NCBI GenBank assembly: GCA_041552775.1
Contig: JBFEKH010000051.1
Span: 1 to 12,925, forward strand
DNA: 12,925 bases
Reading direction: 5' to 3'
Source of the DNA: Allopontixanthobacter sp041552775
GTDB lineage: Bacteria; Pseudomonadota; Alphaproteobacteria; Sphingomonadales; Sphingomonadaceae
Position 1 is the stretch's first letter; each line of letters opens with the position of its first letter. Shown in pieces: positions 4,697 through 12,575 of this stretch. Made by a program: the position numbers and the translations under genes. The notes under the pieces were generated by a model, which did no database searches, was not told the DNA's origin, and worked only from the letters and a program-made list of their open reading frames with translations.

Positions 4697-6396
4697 TGGC
4701 CAGTGCAATTTCCGCCAATAAGGCAGAGCTACTCGCAATTGCGACCGCCGTAGCTACCGAGAAAATGATCGATAAGTCGATCGTTATCGAAGCTATGGAA
4801 GAAGCGATCCAGAAGAGCGCGCGTAACCGCTACGGTGCGGAGAACGACATCCGTGCCAAGCTGGACCCCGTGACCGGCGATCTTCGCCTGTGGCGCGTGG
4901 TAGAAGTCGTCGAAGAAGTCGAAGATTACTTCAAGCAGGTGGACCTGAAGCAGGCCGAGAAGCTGCAGCCGGGTTCCGCCATGGGCGATTTCATCGTCGA
5001 TCCGCTGCCACCGGTTGATCTGGGCCGCATCGATGCGCAATCCGCCAAGCAGGTCATCTTCCAGAAGGTCCGCGATGCCGAGCGCGAGCGCCAGTTTGAA
5101 GAATTCAAGGATCGTTCGGGTGAAGTCATCACCGGCGTGATCAAATCGGTCGAATTCGGCCATGTGATCGTGAACCTGGGCCGCGCAGAAGGCGTTATCC
5201 GCCGCGACCAGCAAATCCCTCGCGAGGCCGCCCGCGTGGGCGAACGTGTCCGCGCGCTGATCACCAAGGTGGAACGCAACAATCGCGGTCCGCAGATTTT
5301 CCTCAGCCGTGCGCATCCAGACTTCATGAAGAAGCTGTTCGCGCAGGAAGTGCCCGAAATCTATGACGGGATCATTGAAATCAAGGCAGCCGCCCGTGAT
5401 CCGGGCAGCCGTGCCAAGATCGGCGTGATCAGCCATGACAGCAGCATCGACCCGGTCGGCGCCTGCGTCGGGATGAAGGGTAGCCGCGTTCAGGCCGTCG
5501 TGCAGGAATTGCAGGGCGAGAAGATCGACATCATTCCATGGTCGGAAGACACCGCGACATTCGTGGTCAACGGTCTGCAGCCAGCTACCGTTAGCCGCGT
5601 TGTGCTGGACGAGGAAGAAGGCCGCATCGAAGTGGTTGTTCCCGATGACCAGCTTTCGCTCGCAATTGGCCGCCGCGGCCAGAATGTCCGTCTCGCCAGT
5701 CAGCTGACCGGTCACCAGATCGATATCATGACCGAGGAAGAAGCGAGCGAGAAGCGCCAGAAGGAATTCTCCGAACGCTCCAAGATGTTCGAAGAAGAAC
5801 TCGACGTGGATGAAACCCTGTCGCAGCTCCTGGTTGCCGAAGGCTTCGCCGAGCTCGAAGAAGTCGCCTATGTCGAACTGGCCGAACTCGCCAGCATCGA
5901 AGGTTTCGATGACGATCTGGCCGAAGAACTCCAGAGCCGCGCTATCGAAGCGCTCGAACGTCATGAAGAAACTGCCCGCGCCGAACGCCGCGAGCTGGGT
6001 GTCGAAGACGATCTCGCCACCATGCCGCACCTGACCGAGCAAATGCTGGTCGTGCTGGGCAAGGCCGGTATCAAGACACTCGACGATCTGGCCGATCTGG
6101 CAACGGACGAACTGATCGCGAAGAAGCGCGAAGCGCCGCGCCGCCGGAACAATGCCGACGGTCCGCCGCTGAAGCGTCCGCAGCGCACCGAAGACAAGGG
6201 CGGTGTGCTGGGTGTGTTCGGCCTGACCGAAGAACAGGGCAACGAAATCATCATGGCTGCGCGTGCGCATTGGTTCGAAGACGAAGAACCCGCTGCTGCA
6301 AAGCCTGCTGCCGAAGAGTCCGCTGCCGAAGCGCCTGCCGCCGAAGCTGCTACCTCCGACACACAGGAGGCCGCTGATGCGGACTCCACACAATGA
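4696..6396 (+). CDS. nusA: Transcription termination/antitermination protein NusA
   Basis: NusA binds RNA polymerase and nascent RNA and modulates pausing, termination and antitermination. The 566-residue product has the N-terminal polymerase-binding domain (about 5-130) and the S1 domain beginning GEVITGVIKSVEFGHVIVNL at 142. KH1 has GACVGMKGSR (255-264) and KH2 has LAIGRRGQN (ending at 330). C-terminal helical repeats (about 370-480, with LLVAEGFAELEEVAYV and VVLGKAGIKTLDDLADL) stand where E. coli NusA has AR1/AR2. A low-complexity Ala/Glu/Pro tail (about 530-566) ends the protein. Its 3' end overlaps the ylxR start by 20 bp, and the tail codons contain the ylxR ribosome binding site. The start overlaps the rimP stop, without a strong separate ribosome binding site. 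Confidence 0.97.
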   Translation: MASAISANKAELLAIATAVATEKMIDKSIVIEAMEEAIQKSARNRYGAENDIRAKLDPVTGDLRLWRVVEVVEEVEDYFKQVDLKQAEKLQPGSAMGDFIVDPLPPVDLGRIDAQSAKQVIFQKVRDAERERQFEEFKDRSGEVITGVIKSVEFGHVIVNLGRAEGVIRRDQQIPREAARVGERVRALITKVERNNRGPQIFLSRAHPDFMKKLFAQEVPEIYDGIIEIKAAARDPGSRAKIGVISHDSSIDPVGACVGMKGSRVQAVVQELQGEKIDIIPWSEDTATFVVNGLQPATVSRVVLDEEEGRIEVVVPDDQLSLAIGRRGQNVRLASQLTGHQIDIMTEEEASEKRQKEFSERSKMFEEELDVDETLSQLLVAEGFAELEEVAYVELAELASIEGFDDDLAEELQSRAIEALERHEETARAERRELGVEDDLATMPHLTEQMLVVLGKAGIKTLDDLADLATDELIAKKREAPRRRNNADGPPLKRPQRTEDKGGVLGVFGLTEEQGNEIIMAARAHWFEDEEPAAAKPAAEESAAEAPAAEAATSDTQEAADADSTQ

Positions 6397-7159
6397 GCGC
6401 GTAACTTCCGCCAAAGCTGACCACCGCAAGACCCGTACTTCCCGGGCAGAGGAAGTCTGTCCGGAACGTAAGTGCATCCTGTCAGGCGAAACTGCCCCGC
6501 GCGACAGTCTGATCCGGCTGGCAATTTCGCCGGACGGTCCAGACGGGGCGGCGCAGGTGCTGCCGGATTTGTTGGCGCGTGCGCCTGGCCGGGGTGCTTG
6601 GCTGGGCGTTTCACGTGCCGAGCTGGAAGTCGCTCTCAAGAAGGGTAAACTGCGCGGCGCGCTTGCGCGAGCCTTCAAGGGCACCAGGCTGGACGTGCCT
6701 GAAGATCTGCCCGACCGGATCGAATTGGGCCTGAAACGGTTATTATGTGACCGGTTGGGCCTCGAAATGCGTGCCGGAAAGCTTATATTGGGATCAGACC
6801 GGATCGGTGAACAGGCCCGTGCGGGCAAGGTTGCGTTGCTGCTTCACGCCGTAGATGCAAGCGAAGGTGGCCGACGAAAGCTGGATCAGGCTTGGCGCGT
6901 TGGCCGCGATCTTGAAGGATCCGGAGAACAAGGAACACGCTTGCCACTGGACCGGGCGGCTCTGTCTGTGGCATTGGGCCGCGACAATGTCGTCCATCTG
7001 GCGCTTGCCGATAATCGGTCGGCCGAACGGATCATGCCGGTTCTGGCCCGATTGTTACATTTCCTGGGGGCTGACGAGGCCGGAAATGATGCCGAGAATG
7101 ACGCTGATGCGCCGCAAATTGCGGATCATCGGGACGACGAATTGAGTTTTGAAGGATAG
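6377..7159 (+). CDS. ylxR: YlxR (DUF448) RNA-binding protein with L7Ae-like C-terminal domain
   Basis: This 260-residue protein has the YlxR/DUF448 domain in its N-terminal part: PERKCILSGETAPRDSLIRL (29-48), GRGAWLG (71-77) and KGKLRGALARAFK (89-101). After a linker, LGLEMRAGKLILGSDRIGEQ and ARAGKVALLLHAVDAS resemble an L7Ae/L30e-type RNA-binding fold. This fusion is common in alphaproteobacteria. The tail is acidic (GADEAGNDAENDADAP). It lies between nusA and infB, the usual place of ylxR, and probably acts in RNA binding linked to transcription or ribosome function; the exact role is not settled. The start at 6377 has GGAGG (6366-6370) 6 nt upstream. The open frame continues back to 6263 but gives an implausible Pro/Lys/Leu-rich N-terminus that is only the shadow of the nusA tail. 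Confidence 0.92.
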   Translation: MRTPHNERVTSAKADHRKTRTSRAEEVCPERKCILSGETAPRDSLIRLAISPDGPDGAAQVLPDLLARAPGRGAWLGVSRAELEVALKKGKLRGALARAFKGTRLDVPEDLPDRIELGLKRLLCDRLGLEMRAGKLILGSDRIGEQARAGKVALLLHAVDASEGGRRKLDQAWRVGRDLEGSGEQGTRLPLDRAALSVALGRDNVVHLALADNRSAERIMPVLARLLHFLGADEAGNDAENDADAPQIADHRDDELSFEG

Positions 7160-7168
7160 ACGAGCTTT

Positions 7169-9730
7169 ATGAGCGATACTGAAGACAAGCCGACACGCAC
7201 CCGCAAGCCTTTGGGCCTTTCGCGGGCGGTCGATGCCGGTGAGGTCAAACAGACTTTCAGCCACGGCCGGACCAACAAGGTCACGGTCGAGGTGAAGCGC
7301 CGCCGCAAGCTGGTGAAGCCTGGTGAGGCTCCTCCTGTCGAGGAGGTTGTCGCCGAGCCGGCACCCGCACCTGTACCTGTGCCGGCCCCCAAGGTCGCGC
7401 CCAAGCCGGTTGCCAGGAAAGCGCCAGTTTCCAATGAAACCCCGCAGGAACGGGTAGCGCGCTTGCAGCGCGAGGCAGAGGAAGACCGCCTGCGTTCAGG
7501 CGAGGAAGCCCGACGCCGCGAAGAAGATCAGAAAGCCAAGGCGCTTGAAGAAGAAAAGCAGCGCGCTGATTCGAACCGCGAAGCAGGCGTAGCAAAACCG
7601 GAAGAAGTCGAGGCCGTGGCGGCCCCGGCACCCAAGGCAACTCCGAAAGAAGTAGCCAAGGAAGCGGCCAAGGAACTGGACGCAGAGGCGGAAGCCGTGG
7701 TCGAGGCAATCATGGACGCCGAAGCAACCCCGGCACCAGCCGCGCGCCGCTTCACGCCGGTTGCCCGCCCGGAAGCCAAGCGTCCAGAAAAGAAGAAAAA
7801 AGAAGAAAAGCGCGTCAGCAAGGCCGAGGAAGATCGTCGGCGCAGCGGCAAGCTAACCGTCAATCGTGCTCTCAACGAAGACGAAGGCGCGCGCGCCCGC
7901 TCGCTTGCCGCATTGAAGCGTGCGCGTGAGAAGGAACGCCGCAGCCAGGGTGGCGGCAGCCGCAAGCCGCGCGAAAAGCAGTACCGCGACGTGGTGGTTC
8001 CGGAAGGAATAACTGTCCAGGAACTGGCCAAGCGGATGGGCGAAAAGGGCGCCGACCTGGTGAAGACGCTGTTCAACATGGACATGATGGTCACCGTCAA
8101 CCAGACGATCGACCAGGATACCGCAGAATTGCTGGTCGAGGATTTCGGCCACACCATCAAGCGCGTGTCCGAAAGCGATGTCGACATCCAGAAGGAAGTT
8201 GATTCCGATCCGGAAGAAACTCTTCGTCCGCGTCCGCCCGTGGTCACGATCATGGGCCATGTCGATCACGGCAAGACCAGCTTGCTCGATGCGCTGCGCG
8301 GGACCGATGTGGTTCGCGGTGAAGCGGGCGGCATCACCCAGCATATCGGGTCGTATCAGGTCACCACCAAGAATGGCGACAAGATCACTTTCCTAGATAC
8401 ACCTGGCCACGCTGCATTTACCGAAATGCGCCAGCGTGGGGCAAACGTAACCGACATCGTGATCCTGGTTGTCGCTGCTGACGATGGCATCATGCCGCAA
8501 ACGATCGAGGCGATTAAGCACACCAAGGCTGCGGGCGTCCCGATGATTGTTGCGATCAACAAGATCGACAAGCCGGAAGCCAATGCCAAGAAAATCCGTG
8601 AACGCCTGCTCGAACACGAAGTGATCGTGGAAGAGATGTCCGGCGATGTGCAGGATGTGGAAATCTCGGCGAAGAACAAGACCAATCTTGATCAATTGCT
8701 CGAGAAGATCGCACTGCAGGCTGAATTGCTTGAACTGAAGGCCCGTCCGGACCGTCCGGCCGAAGCAACCGTAATCGAATCGCAGCTCGACAAGGGCCGC
8801 GGCCCGGTCGCGACTGTGCTGATTACACGCGGCACCCTGAAAAAGGGTGATAATTTCGTGGTCGGCACCGAAAGTGGCAAGGTGCGCGCGATCGTCAACG
8901 ATCAGGGCAAGCAGATCAAGGAAGCTGGCCCGTCCATGCCGGTCGAGGTTCTTGGCCTTGGCGGCGTGCCGAATTCCGGCGAACTGCTGACTGTGGTCGA
9001 GAACGAACAGCGGGCACGCGAAGTCGCGCAATATCGCCGCGAGAAGGCGACCGAAACCCGTACGGCACTGGCTCCTACCAATTTCGATGCGATGTTCTCG
9101 TCACTCAAGAATGACGTGGTCGAATTCCCGGTATTGGTGAAGGCCGATGTGCAGGGTAGCGTCCAGGCGATCAACACGGCGCTCAACGCCTTGTCGAACG
9201 ACCTGATCAAGGTGCGCGTGCTGCATTCCGGTGTCGGCGCGATTACCGAAAGCGATGTGATCCTGGCGGCGGCATCCAATGCTCCGATCATCGGTTTTGG
9301 CGTCCGGCCAAATCCAAAGGCCCGCGCATTGGTTGCGCGTGACCGGGTCGAGATGAAATATTTCGACGTGATCTATCACCTGACCGAGGAAATCGCGAAG
9401 GAAATGGCCGGCGAACTCGGCCCCGAAAAGATCGAACACGTGGTTGGCCGCGCAGAGGTCAAGGATGTATTCAAGTCGGGTAAGAAGGACAAGGCAGCCG
9501 GTCTGCTGGTCACCGAAGGCGTCATTCGCAAGGGGCTGCACGCACGCCTTACGCGCGACGATGTCATCGTGTCGGCAACGACTATCGCCAGTCTGCGGCG
9601 CTTCAAGGACGATGTGGACGAAGTCCGCTCCGGCCTCGAATGCGGCGTGGTTCTTCAAGACACGAACGACATCAAGCCGGGCGATATGCTCGAAGTCTTT
9701 GAAGTCGAGGAGCGTGAACGGGTTCTGTGA
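7169..9730 (+). CDS. infB: Translation initiation factor IF-2
   Basis: IF2 is the GTPase that brings initiator fMet-tRNA to the 30S subunit and promotes subunit joining. The 853-residue product has a long charged, Ala/Pro/Glu/Lys-rich N-terminal region (about 1-225). An IF2-associated helix follows (KLTVNRALNEDEGARARSLA, from about 228), then an IF2 N-type domain (VPEGITVQELAKRMGEKGAD, about 273-330). The G domain has G1 GHVDHGKT (363-370), G3 DTPGH (410-414), G4 NKID (464-467) and G5 SAKN (500-503). Domains II, III and IV run to the C-terminus, which ends VEEREVRVL-like as EVEERERVL. It starts 9 bp after ylxR with GAAGGA about 12 nt upstream. Its stop overlaps the GTG of the next small ORF (GTGA, 9727-9730). 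Internal starts giving shorter IF2 forms, known in E. coli, were not evident. Confidence 0.97.
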   Translation: MSDTEDKPTRTRKPLGLSRAVDAGEVKQTFSHGRTNKVTVEVKRRRKLVKPGEAPPVEEVVAEPAPAPVPVPAPKVAPKPVARKAPVSNETPQERVARLQREAEEDRLRSGEEARRREEDQKAKALEEEKQRADSNREAGVAKPEEVEAVAAPAPKATPKEVAKEAAKELDAEAEAVVEAIMDAEATPAPAARRFTPVARPEAKRPEKKKKEEKRVSKAEEDRRRSGKLTVNRALNEDEGARARSLAALKRAREKERRSQGGGSRKPREKQYRDVVVPEGITVQELAKRMGEKGADLVKTLFNMDMMVTVNQTIDQDTAELLVEDFGHTIKRVSESDVDIQKEVDSDPEETLRPRPPVVTIMGHVDHGKTSLLDALRGTDVVRGEAGGITQHIGSYQVTTKNGDKITFLDTPGHAAFTEMRQRGANVTDIVILVVAADDGIMPQTIEAIKHTKAAGVPMIVAINKIDKPEANAKKIRERLLEHEVIVEEMSGDVQDVEISAKNKTNLDQLLEKIALQAELLELKARPDRPAEATVIESQLDKGRGPVATVLITRGTLKKGDNFVVGTESGKVRAIVNDQGKQIKEAGPSMPVEVLGLGGVPNSGELLTVVENEQRAREVAQYRREKATETRTALAPTNFDAMFSSLKNDVVEFPVLVKADVQGSVQAINTALNALSNDLIKVRVLHSGVGAITESDVILAAASNAPIIGFGVRPNPKARALVARDRVEMKYFDVIYHLTEEIAKEMAGELGPEKIEHVVGRAEVKDVFKSGKKDKAAGLLVTEGVIRKGLHARLTRDDVIVSATTIASLRRFKDDVDEVRSGLECGVVLQDTNDIKPGDMLEVFEVEERERVL

Positions 9731-9900
9731 GCGAAAAAGCCAGTCTTTCCGGAATGACCGTCAACGAGCGGCTGTTCATAGTGGGAATACTGGATCAAGT
9801 TGAAACGGCTCGGGCGGCATGGGACACCATGTCGCTCGACCGCATATTCGAACTGATCGGCTTGCAGGACTACGACGTCGAGCAATTGCGTAACTTATGA
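9727..9900 (+). CDS. 57-residue hypothetical protein between infB and the DUF1697 gene
   Basis: A short frame starts with GTG overlapping the infB stop (GTGA, 9727-9730) and ends with TGA overlapping the next ATG (ATGA, 9897-9900). The product starts MSEKASLSGMTVNERLFIVG, continues with a helical middle (ILDQVETARAAWD...SLDRIFELIGL) and ends DVEQLRNL. The core TVNERLF...GILD resembles small uncharacterised sphingomonad proteins beginning M-x-VNERLF (recalled, not checked). GAGGAG at 9707-9712 lies 14 nt before the GTG, rather far; an internal ATG at 9754 would give 48 residues starting at the conserved core. The exact fit between two genes on both sides is the best evidence that it is real. 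It is soluble, with no membrane span or signal peptide. Function unknown. Confidence 0.75.
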   Translation: MSEKASLSGMTVNERLFIVGILDQVETARAAWDTMSLDRIFELIGLQDYDVEQLRNL

Positions 9901-10454
9901 CCCAGTATGTTGCCTTCCTTGGATCCGTAAACGTCGGCGGCAATCGTTTGCTGATGGAGGATCTGCGAAATGCTCTGAAATATGAGGATTTCGAGGATGT
10001 CGAAACCGTCATCGCCAGCGGCAATGTCCTGTTTCGCCATGAAGAACGCCCGACACCGGGACTGTCGCAAAAGATCGCTTTTATCCTGCGTGAGGAATTT
10101 GACATCAATTCGGTGGTTGTCGTCCGCAGTCGCGAGGAAGTTGTCGCAGCAATTGCGGAAAATCCCTTTCGCGGGGAGAATGACGATAAATATGTTCACG
10201 TCCAGTGGCTCGAACGCCAGCCGACTGCGGAGCAGTTCGCGGATCTGATCACCAGCTTCGTGGGTCCTGATGGGACTGGGCGCGGCGGGGAGAGGTTGGC
10301 TGCAGGGACTGGCGCGTTGCACATCGATTTCGGCGATGGCGTTGCGGATTCTAAGCTGACCGCACCCTTCATCGAACGTAAATTGGCCACCCGCGGAACC
10401 GCACGCAACCTGCGCTCGCTGCAACGGATTGTCGACAAGATGGAACAGGAATAG
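9897..10454 (+). CDS. DUF1697 family protein
   Basis: This 185-residue protein has the DUF1697 layout. The N-terminal YVAFLGSVNVGGNRLLMEDL (4-23) corresponds to the family's Y-V-A-L-L-R-G-I-N-V-G-G segment, though the usual Arg-Gly is Gly-Ser here. ETVIASGNVLF (36-46) follows, then a middle domain with NPFRGENDDKYVHVQWL, and a C-terminal RGTARNLRSLQRIVDKM where the family usually has T-x-R-N/NW-x-T-V-x-K-L. The family is widespread and of unknown biochemical function. The start overlaps the previous stop (ATGA) and the gene ends 10 bp before rbfA, so it is inside the infB-rbfA unit. Its presence there may be only transcriptional convenience. The family assignment is fairly sure; no role can be given. 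Confidence 0.88.
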   Translation: MTQYVAFLGSVNVGGNRLLMEDLRNALKYEDFEDVETVIASGNVLFRHEERPTPGLSQKIAFILREEFDINSVVVVRSREEVVAAIAENPFRGENDDKYVHVQWLERQPTAEQFADLITSFVGPDGTGRGGERLAAGTGALHIDFGDGVADSKLTAPFIERKLATRGTARNLRSLQRIVDKMEQE

Positions 10455-10464
10455 GCCGGAAATC

Positions 10465-10866
10465 ATGGTTATCCAGAAATCCACTCCAGAACGGCAATCT
10501 GTCCGGGTGCTCAAGGTGGGCGAACGGGTGCGGCATATCCTGTCCGAATTGCTTGCCCGGCAGGAAGTGCATGATGATGTGCTGACCGCGCGATCGGTGT
10601 CGGTCACCGAAGTGCGGATGAGCCCGGATTTGCGCAATGCCGCCGTCTATGTGAAGCCCCTACTGGGCAAGGAAGAGGCCGTGGTGATCAAGGCGCTGCG
10701 GACCAACACCGCCTATTTCCAGCGCGAAGTGGCAAAGCGCCTGGGCCTGAAATTCGCTCCGAAACTGACCTTCCGCGGCGATGAAAGCTTTGACGAAGCC
10801 GAACGCATCGAACGCCTGCTGAACGATCCGAAGGTAACCCGCGATCTGGATGACGACGACGCTTAG
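10465..10866 (+). CDS. rbfA: 30S ribosome-binding factor RbfA
   Basis: RbfA binds the 30S subunit near 16S rRNA helix 1 and aids late maturation and cold adaptation. The 133-residue product has the single KH-like domain: SVRVLKVGERVRHILSELLA (about 12-31), DVLTARSVSVTEVRMSPDLR (about 38-57), AAVYVKPLLGKEE, and LRTNTAYFQREVAKRLGLKF followed by APKLTFRGDESFDEAERIE. An acidic tail (DLDDDDA) ends it. The start at 10465 was chosen because the in-frame upstream start at 10429 lies within the DUF1697 gene and adds 12 atypical residues; GGAA just upstream is a modest ribosome binding site. It is the last gene of the operon here. truB, a frequent next gene, is absent, and a convergent transporter follows 13 bp later. 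Confidence 0.95.
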   Translation: MVIQKSTPERQSVRVLKVGERVRHILSELLARQEVHDDVLTARSVSVTEVRMSPDLRNAAVYVKPLLGKEEAVVIKALRTNTAYFQREVAKRLGLKFAPKLTFRGDESFDEAERIERLLNDPKVTRDLDDDDA

Positions 10867-10879
10867 GTCGCGGCTCTGG

Positions 10880-12508
10880 CTAACTGGCGGGCGGCTTGGC
10901 AGTCGCGCCCGGAATTTCGATGAACACCGATGCGCCTGGGCCGAGCGGCAGGTCCAAAACCACCCAGCCAATCGCCAGGAACACTCCGACCACCATCAAG
11001 CCGATCGAATAGGGCAGCATGGTTGCAGCCAGACTGCCGAGGCCGAAATCCTTTTGCCAGCGTTGACAGAATATCAGGATCAGCGGGAAATAGACCATCA
11101 GCGGGGTGATAATATTGGTTGCACTGTCGCCCACGCGATAGGCGGCGGTGCTCATTTCCGGGCTAATCCCCAGCAGCATCAGCATCGGCACCATGACCGG
11201 TGCCAGCAGCGCCCATTTGGCGCTGGCGGATCCGACAAACAGGTTGAGAATGGCCGACAGGATGATGATGGCGGCCAGCAGCGCCCATGCAGGTAGGCCC
11301 GATGACCGCAGGGCATCCGCGCCCTCTACCGCCAGAATGAGGCCGAGGTTGGACCAGGCGAACATCGCCACGAAATGCGCTGCGGCAAATGCCAACACCA
11401 GATAATAGGCCATGTCGGCCATGCTCTCGCTCATCATTTTCACCAGGCTTCGGTGATCGGTAAGCGTGCCCGCCGCCTTGCCATATGCCCAGCCGGTGAG
11501 CAGGAACAGCAGGAAGAAACCTGCAACCAACGATTGATAGAATGGGGTCAGCCGCGCTTCGGGTGTCGCGCTTTCGTCGATCAGCGGCGTGCCTGGTCCA
11601 AGCGTAAAGGCGAGCCACAGGCCCACTACGAACAGGGCGGCAAAGCCGGCCCAATGCAGGCCCTTGCGCTCCGCGGCGGTCAGCTCCCGATTGCCTTTTT
11701 GACCTGCGGCGTCCGCTTCCGCTTCGATTGCCGCGGCCGAACCGGCCATGGCGGGATCCCACTGGCCCAGCCGCGGTTCGATGATCTTGTCAGTGACATA
11801 CCAGATCACCGGCAGGAATACGCCGACCATGGCGGCAATGAAGTACCAATTGCCCGCTATATTGGCGGTAAAATCTCCGAAAACGGTTTCGACCGCTGCT
11901 TCGGTGATGCCGAACAGCAGGGCATCCAGCTGTCCGGGCAGCAGGTTGGCAGAAAACCCCCCCGAAACCCCGGCAAAGCTGGCCGCAATCCCGGCAATCG
12001 GGTGGCGTCCTGCAGCGTGGAAGATAATCCCGGCCAAGGGGATCAGTACGACATAGGCAGCATCCGCAGCCAGATTGCCCATCATTCCCACCAATACGAC
12101 AATTGGGGTTAGCAGGGCTGTGGGCGCACCGCTCACTCCGGCGCGCATGGCCGTGCCGAACAGGCCGGCCCGTTCCGCCACGCCCGCGCCCAGCATCACG
12201 ACCAGGACATAGCCCAGCGGGTGGAAATGGGTGAAAGTCTTGGGCATTTCCACCCACAGGCGCTGGATGTTTTCCGCGGATAGCAGGCTGGCAGCGGCGA
12301 TTACGGTGTTCGTGCCGGTAGCTTCGTCAATCTCGGTCGGGTGGATGGCCGACCAGCCAGCCAGCGACGCGGCAATGGAAATGACAATCAGGCCGGCAAT
12401 CAGCCAGAAGAACAGGAACACAGGATCGGGCAGCCGGTTACCGGTCCGTTCGATCCAGCCAAGTATGCCGTTCTGGCCTTTCGACGGTGCCGTTTCTGCT
12501 GCGCTCAT
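10880..12508 (-). CDS. AbgT family transporter
   Basis: Inner-membrane transporters of this family import p-aminobenzoyl-glutamate (E. coli AbgT) or export sulfonamide drugs (MtrF and YdaH, recalled). The 542-residue product has many hydrophobic segments (about a dozen) and family features. These are GWIERTGNRLPDP near the start (17-29), the re-entrant/substrate region GNLAADAAYVVLIPL (144-158) with VSGGFSANLLPGQLDALL (181-198), and the second repeat VGSASAKWALLAPVMVPM (from 425) with RVGDSATNIITPL. A soluble loop with WDPAMAGSAAAIEAEADAAG lies mid-protein. The start at 12508 has GGGGA about 6 nt upstream; the frame extends back to a GTG at 12550, which lies inside the palindrome and is less likely. 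Direction of transport and substrate cannot be told from sequence. The gene is alone, convergent with rbfA and divergent from tdk. Confidence 0.93.
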   Translation of the reverse strand: MSAAETAPSKGQNGILGWIERTGNRLPDPVFLFFWLIAGLIVISIAASLAGWSAIHPTEIDEATGTNTVIAAASLLSAENIQRLWVEMPKTFTHFHPLGYVLVVMLGAGVAERAGLFGTAMRAGVSGAPTALLTPIVVLVGMMGNLAADAAYVVLIPLAGIIFHAAGRHPIAGIAASFAGVSGGFSANLLPGQLDALLFGITEAAVETVFGDFTANIAGNWYFIAAMVGVFLPVIWYVTDKIIEPRLGQWDPAMAGSAAAIEAEADAAGQKGNRELTAAERKGLHWAGFAALFVVGLWLAFTLGPGTPLIDESATPEARLTPFYQSLVAGFFLLFLLTGWAYGKAAGTLTDHRSLVKMMSESMADMAYYLVLAFAAAHFVAMFAWSNLGLILAVEGADALRSSGLPAWALLAAIIILSAILNLFVGSASAKWALLAPVMVPMLMLLGISPEMSTAAYRVGDSATNIITPLMVYFPLILIFCQRWQKDFGLGSLAATMLPYSIGLMVVGVFLAIGWVVLDLPLGPGASVFIEIPGATAKPPAS

Positions 12509-12575
12509 GAAAATCCCCAGAATTTCCTGCTTGTGCCTTCGCAGGTCCACGTGGACCGGCTAAGCTTACCCAATT
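12509..12575. promoter_or_regulatory. Divergent control region with perfect 14-bp palindrome (12544-12557)
   Basis: The 67 bp between the transporter and tdk start codons contain GGTCCACGTGGACC (12544-12557), identical to its reverse complement. One further base pair matches beyond a mismatch on each side. The palindrome lies 36 bp from the transporter ATG and 18 bp from the tdk ATG, a typical place for a dimeric repressor or activator. No clear -35/-10 boxes were identified for either gene. It may equally form an RNA hairpin in the leader of whichever gene is transcribed across it. Confidence 0.55.

Noticed and set aside
6263..6376. N-terminal extension of ylxR (38 residues rich in Pro, Lys and Leu)
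   Set aside because: It is read out of frame from the Ala/Glu/Pro-rich nusA tail. The ATG at 6377 has a near-ideal GGAGG 6 nt upstream.
4729..6828. A 699-residue open frame on the minus strand opposite nusA and ylxR
   Set aside because: It is the antisense shadow of two well-identified genes on the plus strand. Its translation is low in recognisable motifs and rich in His, Phe, Arg and Ala repeats typical of reversed GC-rich codons, and it has no plausible ribosome binding site.
7528..8253. A 241-residue minus-strand open frame within infB, rich in Ser
   Set aside because: It is an antisense shadow of the biased Glu/Lys/Ala codons of the IF2 N-terminal region. There is no start signal and no family resemblance.
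10850..12112. Plus-strand open frames (148 and 245 residues) opposite the transporter gene
   Set aside because: The minus-strand transporter has clear family motifs throughout. The opposite frames show His/Gln/Arg-rich shadow composition and no ribosome binding sites.
12509..12550. GTG start at 12550 for the AbgT-family transporter (adds 14 residues)
   Set aside because: It lies inside the palindrome and lacks a ribosome binding site. MSAAETAPSKGQ from 12508 has GGGGA upstream.
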